Shown here: positions 26,277 to 35,148 of the stretch, one piece after another | How the letters are laid out: every line of letters begins with the position of its first letter | How positions within the stretch are numbered: position 1 is the first letter of the stretch | Origin: Tabrizicola sp. | Lineage (GTDB): Bacteria > Pseudomonadota > Alphaproteobacteria > Rhodobacterales > Rhodobacteraceae | NCBI GenBank assembly: GCA_025458105.1 | Contig: JALOTD010000033.1 | Location: 1-43,149 of the forward strand | Length of the DNA: 43,149 nt | Reading direction: 5' to 3' | The notes under the pieces: generated by a model | What the model was told of the DNA's origin: nothing | What the model saw: only the letters and a program-made list of their open reading frames with translations | Database searches by the model: none | Translations under genes and position numbers: made by a program

Positions 26277-27393
26277 TCAAAAGGTCGTAGACGCCGCAAT
26301 GGCCCATGCGGCTGAGACCGGAGTGCCAGGCGAAGTGGCCTTCGAGGAGGCGCGGCGCTATGCACGCGAGATCGTGCCGGGATTTTCGGCCACGGTCTAT
26401 TTCGGCTTCGGCACCCGGGCGGCAAAGTGGTTGAGCCGCCTTTTGTTCCGAGTGCGGGTCGGCAAGGTGGACAAGGAGCTTGGTCGCGTCGACCCGACGG
26501 CCACGGTCATCTTCGTGATGAACCACCGCTCGAACGTCGATTACGTGCTGGTCACCTGGCTGGTCGCGGACCGGTCGGCCATCAGCTATGCGGTGGGCGA
26601 ATGGGCGCGGGTCTGGCCCTTGTCGGCGCTGATCCGGTCGATGGGGGCTTATTTCATCCGGCGGGGCAGTCGAAATGCGCTCTATCGCAAGGTGTTGGCG
26701 CGCTATGTTCAGCTAGCGACCGAGGAAGGGACGACGCAGGCCATTTTTCCCGAAGGCGGGCTGAGCTTGGATGGTCGGGTGGGGCCGGCGAAGCTGGGGC
26801 TGTTGAGTTACATCGTCGAGGGATGGGAGCAGGGCGCGCGCGACGTGGTCTTTGTGCCGGTTGGCCTGGCCTATGACCGCGTGCTGGAGGACCGCGTGCT
26901 GGTTGCGGCGGCCCAGAGCGAGCAGCGGCGGTTCCGGAACCGGCCGCTTGCGGTGGCGGGACATGCGGTGGGTTTCCTGTGGGCGCGGTTTCGCGGGCGT
27001 ATCAAAGGTTTTGGTACGGCGGCGGCCGGGTTTGGGGCGCCAGTCTCCTTGCGGGATCATCTTGCGGCAGGCGGAACGGTTGAAAGTCTGGGCGAGCGTT
27101 TGATGGCGGCGATTGCCGCAGTTGTGCCAGTCTTGCCGGTGCCCCTGGTGGCAAAGGCCCTTGGCGACGGTGCGGCAAGCCGCGAGGAACTGACGGCCCG
27201 GGTCGAGGCGCTAATGGCGCGACTGCAGACGGGGGGCGCGGTCCTGAAGCTGCCGCCACAGGGGCTGTCGGCCGTGCTGGATGAGGGGCTGACCCCGCTG
27301 ATCCGACGGGGGCTGGTCAGCGAGAACTTGCAGCCGGTGGAACGGGAGCGAGCCCTCTTGCACTTTTACGCTGCCTCGGTGCAGGACCTGTAG
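26254..27393 (+). CDS. Glycerol-phosphate/lysophosphatidate acyltransferase (PlsB/PlsC-like), N-terminus frameshifted
   Basis: 379 aa as read. Acyltransferase motifs: NHRSNVD (HX4D catalytic motif, near residue 89), GAYFIRRGSRN, and FPEGGLS (near residue 165). It transfers acyl chains to glycerol 3-phosphate or its lyso form at the inner membrane. The membrane anchor is encoded at 26109-26246 in another frame. The ATG at 26254 follows GAGGCGGAC but is probably an internal methionine of the intact gene. It is divergent from ecm. A hairpin at 27395-27409 follows the stop. Confidence 0.8.
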   Translation: MVARLAYDQKVVDAAMAHAAETGVPGEVAFEEARRYAREIVPGFSATVYFGFGTRAAKWLSRLLFRVRVGKVDKELGRVDPTATVIFVMNHRSNVDYVLVTWLVADRSAISYAVGEWARVWPLSALIRSMGAYFIRRGSRNALYRKVLARYVQLATEEGTTQAIFPEGGLSLDGRVGPAKLGLLSYIVEGWEQGARDVVFVPVGLAYDRVLEDRVLVAAAQSEQRRFRNRPLAVAGHAVGFLWARFRGRIKGFGTAAAGFGAPVSLRDHLAAGGTVESLGERLMAAIAAVVPVLPVPLVAKALGDGAASREELTARVEALMARLQTGGAVLKLPPQGLSAVLDEGLTPLIRRGLVSENLQPVERERALLHFYAASVQDL

Positions 27394-27394
27394 G

Positions 27395-27409
27395 TGCCGC
27401 GCTGCGGCA
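27395..27409 (+). terminator. Hairpin after the acyltransferase gene
   Basis: TGCCGC-GCT-GCGGCA, a 6-bp stem starting at the stop codon's flank. No U-run follows, so it is a weak terminator candidate only. Confidence 0.3.
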
Positions 27410-27454
27410 GACATAAAATTACAAAATCAGAAATCATACTATTGCAAAGTTGCG

Positions 27455-27466
27455 CGCAAGAATATT
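27455..27466 (+). promoter_or_regulatory. EMC-pathway upstream element at ccr
   Basis: CGCAAGAATATT, identical to the mcl2 copy. It is preceded by ATTGCAAAGTTGCGCGCAA (27441-27459), which holds a TTGCAAA and the palindrome TTGCGCGCAA. TTTGCAAA-type sites are bound by ScfR/RamB regulators such as PccR in Rhodobacter; whether one acts here is inference. Confidence 0.5.
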
Positions 27467-27517
27467 ATCTGCGGGCAAGGGCGGGGCGATTCTGCGCCGC
27501 GGCATCAGTTGGAGGCT

Positions 27518-28813
27518 ATGTTGGCTTTGGATACGCAGAACGCTCCCGCAATCTATGATGCGCCGAAGAAGGATCTCTACGAGCTGGGCGAGATGCCGCC
27601 GCTAGGTCACGTGCCGAAGCAGATGTACGCCTGGACCATCCGGCGCGAGCGGCACGGGCCTCCGGAAACCGCGATGTTGCAGGAGGTGGTGGACACCTGG
27701 ACCATCGATTCGAACGAAGTGCTGGTCATGGTGATGGCGGCGGGGGTCAACTACAACGGCGTCTGGGCCGCGCTGGGCGAGCCGATCAGCGTCTTTGACG
27801 GCCACAAGCAGCCCTATGCCGTGCTGGGGTCGGACGCGGCGGGGATCGTCTGGGCGGTGGGCGACAAGGTCAAGCGCTGGAAGGTCGGGGACGAAGTGGT
27901 GATCCACTGCAACCAGGACGATGGCGACGATGAGGAGTGCAACGGGGGCGACCCGATGTTCTCGCCCAGCCAGCGGATCTGGGGCTATGAGACGCATGAC
28001 GGGTCATTCGCGCAGTTCACCCGGGTGCAGTCGCAGCAGCTGATGCCGCGCCCGAAGCACCTGACCTGGGAGGAATCGGCCTGCTACACGCTGACGCTGG
28101 CGACGGCCTACCGGATGCTGTTCGGGCATGAACCGCATGACCTGAAGCCCGGGCAGAACGTGCTGGTCTGGGGGGCCTCGGGCGGCCTTGGGTCCTATGC
28201 GATCCAGCTGATAAACACGGCAGGGGCGAACGCGATCGGCGTCATCAGCGACGAATCGAAGCGCGATTTCGTCATGGGCCTGGGCGCAAAGGGCGTCATC
28301 AACCGCAACGATTTCAAGTGCTGGGGCCAGTTGCCCAAGGTCAACACGCCGGAATATAACGACTGGCTGAAAGAGGCGCGGCGCTTCGGTAAGGCGATCT
28401 GGGACATCACCGGCAAGGGTGTCAGCGTCGACATGGTGTTCGAGCATCCGGGCGAGGCGACCTTCCCGGTGTCTTCGCTGGTGGTCAAGAAGGGCGGCAT
28501 GGTGGTGATCTGCGCGGGCACCACGGGGTTCAACTGCACTTTCGACGTGCGCTACATGTGGATGCACCAGAAGCGCTTGCAGGGCAGCCACTTCGCGCAT
28601 CTGAAGCAGGCGGCGGCGGCCAACAAGCTGATGGTGGAACGCAGGCTGGATCCCTGCATGTCCGAGGTCTTCCCCTGGGCCGAAATTCCCAGGGCGCATA
28701 CCCTCATGTGGAAGAACCAGCACAAGCCCGGCAACATGGCGGTATTGGTGCAGGCCCCACGAACGGGATTGCGGACCTTTGAGGACACGCTGGAGGCGAG
28801 TTCATTGCGATAG
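27518..28813 (+). CDS. ccr: Crotonyl-CoA carboxylase/reductase
   Basis: About 431 aa. Medium-chain dehydrogenase/reductase fold with VLVWGASGGLGSYAIQLINTAGANAIGV (NADPH site), and the CO2-binding family signature around IHCNQDDGDDEECNGGDPMFSP. Converts crotonyl-CoA + CO2 + NADPH to (2S)-ethylmalonyl-CoA, the defining EMC reaction. Start uncertain: the ATG at 27518 lies only 2 nt after GGAGG, whereas a TTG at 27521 is better spaced and yields MALDTQ, like the Rhodobacter sphaeroides start. The promoter region 27410-27517 holds the EMC element. Separated from ecm by the acyltransferase gene. Confidence 0.96.
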   Translation: MLALDTQNAPAIYDAPKKDLYELGEMPPLGHVPKQMYAWTIRRERHGPPETAMLQEVVDTWTIDSNEVLVMVMAAGVNYNGVWAALGEPISVFDGHKQPYAVLGSDAAGIVWAVGDKVKRWKVGDEVVIHCNQDDGDDEECNGGDPMFSPSQRIWGYETHDGSFAQFTRVQSQQLMPRPKHLTWEESACYTLTLATAYRMLFGHEPHDLKPGQNVLVWGASGGLGSYAIQLINTAGANAIGVISDESKRDFVMGLGAKGVINRNDFKCWGQLPKVNTPEYNDWLKEARRFGKAIWDITGKGVSVDMVFEHPGEATFPVSSLVVKKGGMVVICAGTTGFNCTFDVRYMWMHQKRLQGSHFAHLKQAAAANKLMVERRLDPCMSEVFPWAEIPRAHTLMWKNQHKPGNMAVLVQAPRTGLRTFEDTLEASSLR

Positions 28814-28952
28814 GCTTCAACCATTAATCATCGATTTACCCTGCTGGGCTTATCTGTGCTTTAGTGGGCCCTTCAGGGCCGACCTGCAGCCCACCCCGCG
28901 AGTCCGGGGGCTGGGCTTCGGGGCTTTCGCAAGATGGTTGTCCGAGGGGTAC

Positions 28953-29141
28953 ATGCGCCACGATTGGATCTTCGATGTGCTGAGCGACATGTACGCCTAT
29001 GCTGAAGGGAACGGGTTGCCCTGTCTCAAGGCCAAGATCGAGGAAACATTGATCGTTGCAAGACGAGAGGTGGCCTCTGATCAGGCCGATACCTTGGGCA
29101 ACGACGGCCTACGTTTTCGCTCGGCGCGGCGGGCGCATTGA
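28953..29141 (+). CDS. Small conserved hypothetical protein
   Basis: 62 aa, MRHDWIFDVLSDMYAYAEGNGLPCLKAKIEETLIVARREVA. A short amphipathic helical protein of a type common in Rhodobacteraceae; no known function. GAGGGG lies 5 nt before the ATG at 28953. Sits between ccr and the RecD-like helicase. Confidence 0.65.
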   Translation: MRHDWIFDVLSDMYAYAEGNGLPCLKAKIEETLIVARREVASDQADTLGNDGLRFRSARRAH

Positions 29142-29178
29142 CCTTACCTCTACCGGGACAACCGGTTAGGGTGTGGCC

Positions 29179-30741
29179 ATGCAAGCCCCCACGCTGACCT
29201 TTTCGGACGACCAGGCCGATGCCTATGACTGCCTAACAGCCGCATTTGCCGGGGCGGGAATCGACCTTGTTGAGGGCTCTCTCACCCCGATGGCCGAGGG
29301 AAGAAGCTCGGTCATTGCTGTGGTGGGAAAGGCTGGGTCGGGCAAAACCATGCTGCTGGCCGAACTGTATCGGGGCCTCAAGGCTGCCGGGGTCGAGATC
29401 GTCAGCGGCGACTACGAGGGGCGCAGACGCAAGGACCGCCGGACGCTTGCGATTTTGGCGCCCACAAACAAGGCGGCATCAGTGTTACGGCTGCGGGGGG
29501 TGCCTGCGACGACAATCCACCGGATTCTTTATACGCCGGTCTATGACCCGGAATACGAGAAGATTGCTGAATGGCTGGCAGGCACCGGGACGCGACCCGT
29601 GGTGGACAGCTTGGGAATTGCCGGATTGACCGACCTTGCGCTGGACCGGGCGAGTTCCTTCTACAGCCAAGTGGCCAGCATCCCGGGCGCTTTGGCGGCC
29701 GCAGGCCTGAAAGGGTCAGATTTCATTAAGGGCTGGAAGCGGCGGGAGGAGCCGCTGGATGTGGGCTTTGTCGATGAATCCTCGATGCTGGACGAGCGCC
29801 AGTTCGACGACCTCCGCGAGATCTTCCCGACTCTGGTCCTCTTCGGTGATCCCGCGCAGCTGGCTCCTGTCGGACAGTCGGGCGAGATGGTCTTCGACCG
29901 GCTGAGTGAGGGCAGGCGGCTGGTGCTGAGCCGGATCCATCGCCAGACGCAGGACAATCGGATTCTCGATCTCGCGCATGCCTTGGGGGACGACCGGCTG
30001 GGGTTCGAGGAGTTCGAGCGGCTGGTCGAGGAGACAGCGCGGAAAGACGACCGGGTAGTCTGGGCCGAACGGGTCGAGGCGGCGCTGATGGCGCGCTCGC
30101 CGGTGCTGGTCTGGCGCAACGCAACGCGGGTGCGGCTGATCCAGGCGTTCCGCAACGCCTATGGCGCGCCAGAGGATCAGCTTTTGCCCGGTGAGCCCTT
30201 GATCTGCGACGGGATCGAGCTGCCCCTGAAGCATCGGAAAAAGCGGATCGACCTGGAGGCGCGGGGCCTGATCAAGGGCGCGCAGGTGATCTATCTGGGC
30301 GAAGGCAACCGCGAGGGTTTTGCGCGCCTGCATGTGGTGGGGGCAGAGGAGCCTCAGGTTTCGGCGGCGTCGATTATCAAAATCGAGAAGCCGGACGAGG
30401 AGGAGCCCTTCATCCCCCATGCCGCGCGCATGGGGGCGGCGTTTTTGCATGGGGCGGCGGTGACGATCCACAAGGCGCAAGGCAGTCAGTGGGACGAGGT
30501 TCAGGTCTTTGCGCCCGACCTCTATGCCGCTGCGCAGTCGGGGCGGTCGGAGGCTGGGGTGCCCTTGTGGAAGCGGCTGGCCTATGTGGCAATCACGCGG
30601 GCGCAGACGCGCCTTTTCTGGGTGGTGCGGAACCGTCTGGCCCGCCCACTGGGGCCGTTGTCGACTGACGATCTGAAGCGCGAACCCGCGCCTCTGTCGC
30701 TGGCAGAGCCTTCCCCTTCCGACCCCGCCGATCTAGGGTAG
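29179..30741 (+). CDS. RecD-like superfamily 1 DNA helicase
   Basis: 520 aa. Motif I GKAGSGKT (about residues 50-57), motif Ia APTNKAASVL, motif II VGFVDESSML, motif III GDPAQLAPVG, motif V HKAQGSQWDEV, motif VI YVAITRAQTRLFW. All helicase motifs are present; it lacks the RecBC partner domains. Annotated in relatives as ATP-dependent RecD-like helicase or ATP-binding protein; likely DNA repair or recombination. The ATG at 29179 is preferred over a GTG two codons earlier. Confidence 0.88.
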   Translation: MQAPTLTFSDDQADAYDCLTAAFAGAGIDLVEGSLTPMAEGRSSVIAVVGKAGSGKTMLLAELYRGLKAAGVEIVSGDYEGRRRKDRRTLAILAPTNKAASVLRLRGVPATTIHRILYTPVYDPEYEKIAEWLAGTGTRPVVDSLGIAGLTDLALDRASSFYSQVASIPGALAAAGLKGSDFIKGWKRREEPLDVGFVDESSMLDERQFDDLREIFPTLVLFGDPAQLAPVGQSGEMVFDRLSEGRRLVLSRIHRQTQDNRILDLAHALGDDRLGFEEFERLVEETARKDDRVVWAERVEAALMARSPVLVWRNATRVRLIQAFRNAYGAPEDQLLPGEPLICDGIELPLKHRKKRIDLEARGLIKGAQVIYLGEGNREGFARLHVVGAEEPQVSAASIIKIEKPDEEEPFIPHAARMGAAFLHGAAVTIHKAQGSQWDEVQVFAPDLYAAAQSGRSEAGVPLWKRLAYVAITRAQTRLFWVVRNRLARPLGPLSTDDLKREPAPLSLAEPSPSDPADLG

Positions 30742-30760
30742 CCCAAAAGGGGAGGCCGCC

Positions 30761-30997
30761 ATGGCGCTTGTTTTCGTCCAGTTCCGCTGCACGCCGGGCA
30801 TGACCTATGAGGTCGCCGACGCGATCTGGGACCGGGAAGTCGTCAGCGAGATGTATTCGACAAGTGGGGACTACGACCTGATCGCCAAGGTCTATATCCC
30901 CGAGGATCAGGACGTCGGGCATTACCTGTCGTCCAGGCTGTTTAACATTCCGGGCATCCAGCGGACATTGACCACAATGACGTTCAAGGCGTTCTGA
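30761..30997 (+). CDS. Stand-alone Lrp/AsnC RAM-domain protein
   Basis: 78 aa, equal to the C-terminal ligand-binding (RAM) domain of Lrp/AsnC regulators with no DNA-binding part: ALVFVQFRCTPGMTYEVADAIWD...GDYDLIAKVYIPED...IPGIQRTLTTMTFKAF. Such proteins bind amino acids or modulate Lrp partners. GGGGAGGCCGCC precedes the ATG. Follows the helicase gene by 19 bp. Confidence 0.88.
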   Translation: MALVFVQFRCTPGMTYEVADAIWDREVVSEMYSTSGDYDLIAKVYIPEDQDVGHYLSSRLFNIPGIQRTLTTMTFKAF

Positions 30998-31022
30998 CAC
31001 CCGCGGCGGCCAGCCCCCTCGT

Positions 31023-31057
31023 CCATTGGTTTCTTGAACTGGTGGCGAAACCAATGG
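31023..31057. terminator. Bidirectional terminator-like inverted repeat
   Basis: CCATTGGTTTC / GAAACCAATGG, a perfect 11-bp stem with a 13-nt loop between the convergent RAM-protein and pyrD genes. A TTTTT run occurs 16 bp further on the plus strand. Probably ends transcripts from both sides. Confidence 0.55.
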
Positions 31058-31093
31058 CCTACCCCAGGATTTTTGGCAAAGGTGAGAGGCTGG

Positions 31094-32146
31094 TCAGAGC
31101 CAGTCGTTTCGGCCGATGCCGACCGCTTTGGAGATGCTGTCGTGGCCGTCCCGAACGAGGAGGGCATCTAGCCCCTTGGTGATCTTGGCGATGAGGGAGA
31201 TCCCTTCGTAGACCATCGCCGTGTAAAGCTGGACAGCGCTCGCCCCGGCGCGGATCTTCTGGTAGGCCTGTTCGGCCGTCGAGATGCCGCCAACGCCGAT
31301 TAGCGGTAGGCGACCTTGGGTCAGTTGCGAAAGCTGCGCCAGAACTCGGGTAGACTTTTCGAACAATGGCGCGCCAGAAAGTCCCCCGTGCTGGTCCCGG
31401 CTTGCAGATTTCAAACCTTCTCGGCTGAGGGTGGTGTTCGTGGCGATGATCCCGGACAGGCCGGAGGCCACCGCCACCTCGGCAATCTGTGCGAGGTCGT
31501 CGGGCGACAGATCAGGCGCGATCTTCAGGAACACCGGGATCGGTCGGGGCAGGGCAGCGCGGGTCTCCATCACTCCGGCCAAAAGGGCGGTCAATGCGGC
31601 GGGCCCTTGCAGGTCGCGCAGTTTCTCGGTGTTGGGCGATGAGACATTGACGGTCGCGAAATCGACATGCGGGCCGCAAAGGGCAAGCACACGGGCGAAG
31701 TCGGCAGCGCGGTTCTCGCTGGTCTTGTTCGCGCCGAGGTTCAGGCCAACGGGAACCTGGGTGCGGCTGCGCTGCGCCAGGCGCTGTCCGATCGCTTCGG
31801 CCCCGTCGTTGTTGAAGCCAAAACGGTTGATCGCAGCCCGGTCTTCGGTCAGCCGGAACAGGCGCGGGCGCGGGTTGCCGGGCTGGGGCAAGGGGGTGGC
31901 GGCGCCAACCTCGATGAAGCCGAAACCCGCGCGGGACAAGGGCGAAAGGGCGGTCGCGTTCTTGTCATAGCCTGCGGCCAGGCCCACCGGGTTCGGAAGC
32001 GACAGTCCGGCCAGAGTGGTGGCAAGGCGGGATGTCGTCACCGGGCCGGGCGACGGGGCAAGCCCGGTCTGCAGGGCAACGAGTGACAGGGCATGTGCGC
32101 GTTCAGGGTCCAGCCGGTGCAGAAACGCTAGCCCTGCGCGTTCCAT
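31094..32146 (-). CDS. pyrD: Dihydroorotate dehydrogenase (quinone), class 2
   Basis: 350 aa, membrane-associated flavoenzyme of pyrimidine synthesis. Class 2 features: N-terminal amphipathic segment ([22 protein letters not shown]), [64 protein letters not shown] with the catalytic serine, and [29 protein letters not shown] for FMN phosphate. The ATG at 32146 lies 6 bp after the DUF952 stop, so the two are one operon. Confidence 0.96.
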   Translation of the reverse strand: MERAGLAFLHRLDPERAHALSLVALQTGLAPSPGPVTTSRLATTLAGLSLPNPVGLAAGYDKNATALSPLSRAGFGFIEVGAATPLPQPGNPRPRLFRLTEDRAAINRFGFNNDGAEAIGQRLAQRSRTQVPVGLNLGANKTSENRAADFARVLALCGPHVDFATVNVSSPNTEKLRDLQGPAALTALLAGVMETRAALPRPIPVFLKIAPDLSPDDLAQIAEVAVASGLSGIIATNTTLSREGLKSASRDQHGGLSGAPLFEKSTRVLAQLSQLTQGRLPLIGVGGISTAEQAYQKIRAGASAVQLYTAMVYEGISLIAKITKGLDALLVRDGHDSISKAVGIGRNDWL

Positions 32147-32151
32147 CAGGT

Positions 32152-32490
32152 TCAAAACAGGCCCTCGGGGAAAATGTGGCCGGTCACGCCCAGCGGGAGC
32201 GACTTGTCCCAGACGACTTCGTCCATCCGCAAGGATCGGTAGAGATGCGGGAAAAGCTGCCCGCCGCGCGAGGGTTCCCATTTCAGCTGCGGGCCAAGTC
32301 GATCAGGGTCAAAGGCCACGAGGACCAGATCGCTTTCGGTGGCGAACCACTTGGCAGCCGTTTCGGCCACCTGTGCGGGGGTGGAGAAGTGGATATAGCC
32401 GTCGACCAGATCGACGGGTGCGCCAAGGGTTTCCCCGGCGGCCCGGAAGGCATCCCATTCAGCACGGCGGAAGATCTTCAGGATCAGCAT
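32152..32490 (-). CDS. DUF952 family protein
   Basis: 112 aa. [44 protein letters not shown] and [11 protein letters not shown] are characteristic of DUF952 proteins found beside pyrD in Rhodobacteraceae. Function unknown; fold related to ADP-ribosyltransferase-like proteins in some reports, not verifiable here. Confidence 0.88.
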   Translation of the reverse strand: MLILKIFRRAEWDAFRAAGETLGAPVDLVDGYIHFSTPAQVAETAAKWFATESDLVLVAFDPDRLGPQLKWEPSRGGQLFPHLYRSLRMDEVVWDKSLPLGVTGHIFPEGLF

Positions 32491-32548
32491 GCCAGGTGCA
32501 TGCCTGATGGGGCTGCATGAATCAAGCGGTCTGCGTCAGACGGCGAGG

Positions 32549-33001
32549 TCAGACGCCCAGCGACTCCTTGTAGGCTTTCTCGACCGCCTTCTCGAGACCG
32601 GTCTTGATGACGTAGGACTTGACCAGATTTGTCGTGATCGCCCCTGCAATGGCACCCGCAACCTTGCCGACGCCCATCGAGAAATAGGTCTTGTAGATGC
32701 CTTCGGCCAGCAATCCGGCGGCAAACTTGACGGTCAGTTCGCCGCGAAGCCGGTAAATGGCGGGATCGCGCATCAGGACTTCGGGGTCGGCATAGGCGTG
32801 ATTGGCAACCTCGGCCAGCGCGGCACCCTTCATGTCGCCGAAGGAAAATATCCGCTCGCTCAGGCTGACCTTGCCGTCCTTGTTGGCGTCCTTGTCTTCG
32901 AAGAAGGCGGTGATGATGGCGAGTTCACTGCCAATGTAGCCCAGTGCGCCGATCGGCTTCTTGGTCCAGCTGTTCTTGACGATGATCCATTCAATTGACA
33001 C
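32549..33001 (-). CDS. EF-hand protein with glycine-rich hydrophobic C-terminus
   Basis: 150 aa from a GTG at 33001 (GGAG 8 nt upstream). Residues 38-49 form a complete canonical EF-hand loop, DANKDGKVSLSE, with D38, N40, D42, G43, V45 and E49. The C-terminal third has a glycine-rich amphipathic stretch (SMGVGKVAGAIAGAITTNLV). No signal peptide. Function unknown. An upstream extension of the same frame to 33154 looks like non-coding sequence. Confidence 0.65.
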   Translation of the reverse strand: MSIEWIIVKNSWTKKPIGALGYIGSELAIITAFFEDKDANKDGKVSLSERIFSFGDMKGAALAEVANHAYADPEVLMRDPAIYRLRGELTVKFAAGLLAEGIYKTYFSMGVGKVAGAIAGAITTNLVKSYVIKTGLEKAVEKAYKESLGV

Positions 33002-33220
33002 TTGAAACACTCCATCAACGTGATCGCCGGCACGAGCGCCCGTGCGCGACATTGCAACCGCGAGGCTAGCATGCGGCCCGCAGTCTAGGCAATCGGATCG
33101 CTCGGCTTCCCGGCTGTTACGGTCGTTTCGCAATTCTGCGCCAAGTGGGGGCAATCGGCCTTTGACTCTCGGTTAAGGCAAAGGCAGCTTGAGACAAATC
33201 AACCAAAACGGGAGCTTCTG

Positions 33221-34765
33221 ATGCGCACGCTTTACCTGTCCAGCGCGATCCTTGCCCTGACTGCAGGGCTGGCCCAGGCGGATTACACGCTGCATGTCAT
33301 CCACATCAACGACCTGCACAGCCGGATCGAGGCTATCAACGCCTTTGACAGCACCTGCAGCGCCGAGGATGCGGCCGAGAACAAGTGCTTTGGCGGGATC
33401 AACGTGATCGTCCTGGACGCGGGCGACCAGTTCCAGGGGAGCCTATTCTATTCCACCTACAAGGGTGCGGTCGAGGCCGAGTTCATGGAGAAGATCGGCT
33501 TTGACGTCATGGCCGTCGGCAACCATGAGTTCGACGACGGGCCCGAGGGGCTGGCGAGCTTCCTCGACAAGGTGACCTTCCCGGTCATCAGCGGGAACAC
33601 CGATGTCAGCCAGAACAACGCGCTGGTGGGCCGGGTTGGCAACCATGTGGTGCTTGAGGTGGGCGGCGAGAAGGTCGGTATCATTTCGGCGCTCGCGACG
33701 GATACGGTCGATACCTCCAGCCCCGGTCCGACCGTGGTGTTCCAGGACGAGATCGAGAGCCTGAAGGCCGATGTCGCCGCACTAGAGGCAGAGGGCGTGA
33801 CGAAGATCATCGCGCTGAACCATGTGGGTCTGCCGAAGGATCTGGAGATTGCGGCGGAGGTGCCGGGGGTCGATGCGGTGGTGGGCGGGCATTCGCACAC
33901 ACTGCTGTCGTCAAAGGATCCCAAGCGCGCAGGGCCGTACCCGACCTGGGTTGACGGTCAGAACGGGGCCTTGGTGCCAGTGGTGCAGGCCTATGCCTAT
34001 TCGAAGTATGTGGGCCACCTGATCCTGACTTTTGACGACGCTGGCAATCTGAAATTCGCGGAAGGCGACACGATCCTTCTGGATGCAAGCGTGACGCCCG
34101 ACCCGGAGGTCGAGGCTCGGGTCAAGGAACTCGGCGGGCCGATCGAAGAACTGAAGAACAAAGTCGTGGCCGAGACGGCCGCCGAAATCGACGGCAGCCG
34201 CGAGACCTGCCGGGCGGTGGAATGCCCGATGGGCAACCTGATCGCCGAGGCGATGCTGGATCGGGTCAAGGACCAGGGGGTGACGATTGCCATCCAGAAC
34301 GGCGGTGGCGTCCGCGCGTCTATTGACGCAGGCCCGGTGACGATGGGCGAGGTGCTGACGGTGCTGCCGTTCCAGAACACGCTGTCGACCTTCGAGGTGA
34401 CGGGCGAGACGATCGTCGCGGCGCTGGAGAATGGTGTTTCCCAGGTCGAGGAAGGCGCGGGCCGGTTCCCTCAGGTGGCCGGGCTGAAGTACACGTTCGA
34501 TCCGAAGGCTCCAGCGGGGTCGCGGGTCAGTGAGGTGATGGTGCTGATTGGTGGCGATGCCTGGGGGCCGATCGATCCGGCGGCAACTTACAAGGTGGTG
34601 TCGAACAACTATGTCCGGGGCGGTGGCGACGGGTATCGGATGTTCGTGGGCGCGGCCAATGCCTATGACTTTGGGCCGGATCTGGCGGACGTGACGGCGG
34701 AATACATGGCCAAGATCGGTCCGGTGACGCCTGCGGTCGATGGCCGGATCACGGTGAAAGAGTGA
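33221..34765 (+). CDS. Periplasmic 5'-nucleotidase / UshA-like metallophosphatase
   Basis: 514 aa with signal peptide MRTLYLSSAILALTAGLAQA. Calcineurin-like metal motifs: HINDLHSRI, LDAGDQFQGS, AVGNHEFDDG, NHVG, and GGHSHT. The C-terminal nucleotidase domain has IQNGGGVRASI and a YKVVSNNYVRGGGDGYRMF substrate loop. Hydrolyses nucleotides or UDP-sugars in the periplasm. Good start and length. Convergent with the VOC gene, with a 17-bp overlap. Confidence 0.93.
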   Translation: MRTLYLSSAILALTAGLAQADYTLHVIHINDLHSRIEAINAFDSTCSAEDAAENKCFGGINVIVLDAGDQFQGSLFYSTYKGAVEAEFMEKIGFDVMAVGNHEFDDGPEGLASFLDKVTFPVISGNTDVSQNNALVGRVGNHVVLEVGGEKVGIISALATDTVDTSSPGPTVVFQDEIESLKADVAALEAEGVTKIIALNHVGLPKDLEIAAEVPGVDAVVGGHSHTLLSSKDPKRAGPYPTWVDGQNGALVPVVQAYAYSKYVGHLILTFDDAGNLKFAEGDTILLDASVTPDPEVEARVKELGGPIEELKNKVVAETAAEIDGSRETCRAVECPMGNLIAEAMLDRVKDQGVTIAIQNGGGVRASIDAGPVTMGEVLTVLPFQNTLSTFEVTGETIVAALENGVSQVEEGAGRFPQVAGLKYTFDPKAPAGSRVSEVMVLIGGDAWGPIDPAATYKVVSNNYVRGGGDGYRMFVGAANAYDFGPDLADVTAEYMAKIGPVTPAVDGRITVKE

Positions 34766-35108
34766 CCGCGTGAAGGGCGAGTGGGCGGCCTTCGTCGTCT
34801 TCGAAGAAGGCCATCCACTCCTCTGACCCGTCTGCGTGGCGGTGGATCATATGCGGGGCGCCGGTCATCACGGCGCCACGTTCGCTCAACCGGGTGTGGT
34901 CGGCCGAGATATCGCGGCTGGCGAGGTAAAGGATGTCGGCGGGGTCGCGTGTGCCGGTTTCCTTCAGCATCAGGCGGGTTCCCCCAAGGTCGAAGAACGC
35001 AAGGCCGGGAAAGGCGTAAAGCTCATGCACACCGAGCGTGTCGCGCCAGAATGTGCGGGCACGGTCGAGCGTCTCTACGTGACGTGAAATCTGGGTGATG
35101 CTGGGCAC
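34749..35108 (-). CDS. VOC (glyoxalase/dioxygenase) family protein
   Basis: 119 aa, two beta-alpha-beta-beta-beta units: ISRHVETLDRARTFWRDTLGVHELYAFPGLAFFDLGGTRLMLKE, then SADHTRLSERG...WMAFFEDDEGRPLALHA. Candidate metal ligands H10 and E near the end. Start is a GTG (35108-35106) with AAAGGA 7 nt upstream. Substrate unknown. Confidence 0.88.
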   Translation of the reverse strand: MPSITQISRHVETLDRARTFWRDTLGVHELYAFPGLAFFDLGGTRLMLKETGTRDPADILYLASRDISADHTRLSERGAVMTGAPHMIHRHADGSEEWMAFFEDDEGRPLALHAVTLSP

Positions 35109-35148
35109 GGCCAGTCCTTTCCGGGGTGACCGGCGCAGGATAGCACAG

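Noticed and set aside
28864..28894. GTGGGC...GCCCAC hairpin after ccr as a terminator
   Set aside because: A 6-bp stem with a long loop and no U-run is common by chance in this GC content.
28953..30741. Helicase plus small protein as a two-gene defence system
   Set aside because: The helicase has ordinary RecD-like repair motifs and the small protein has no effector domain; nothing supports a defence role.
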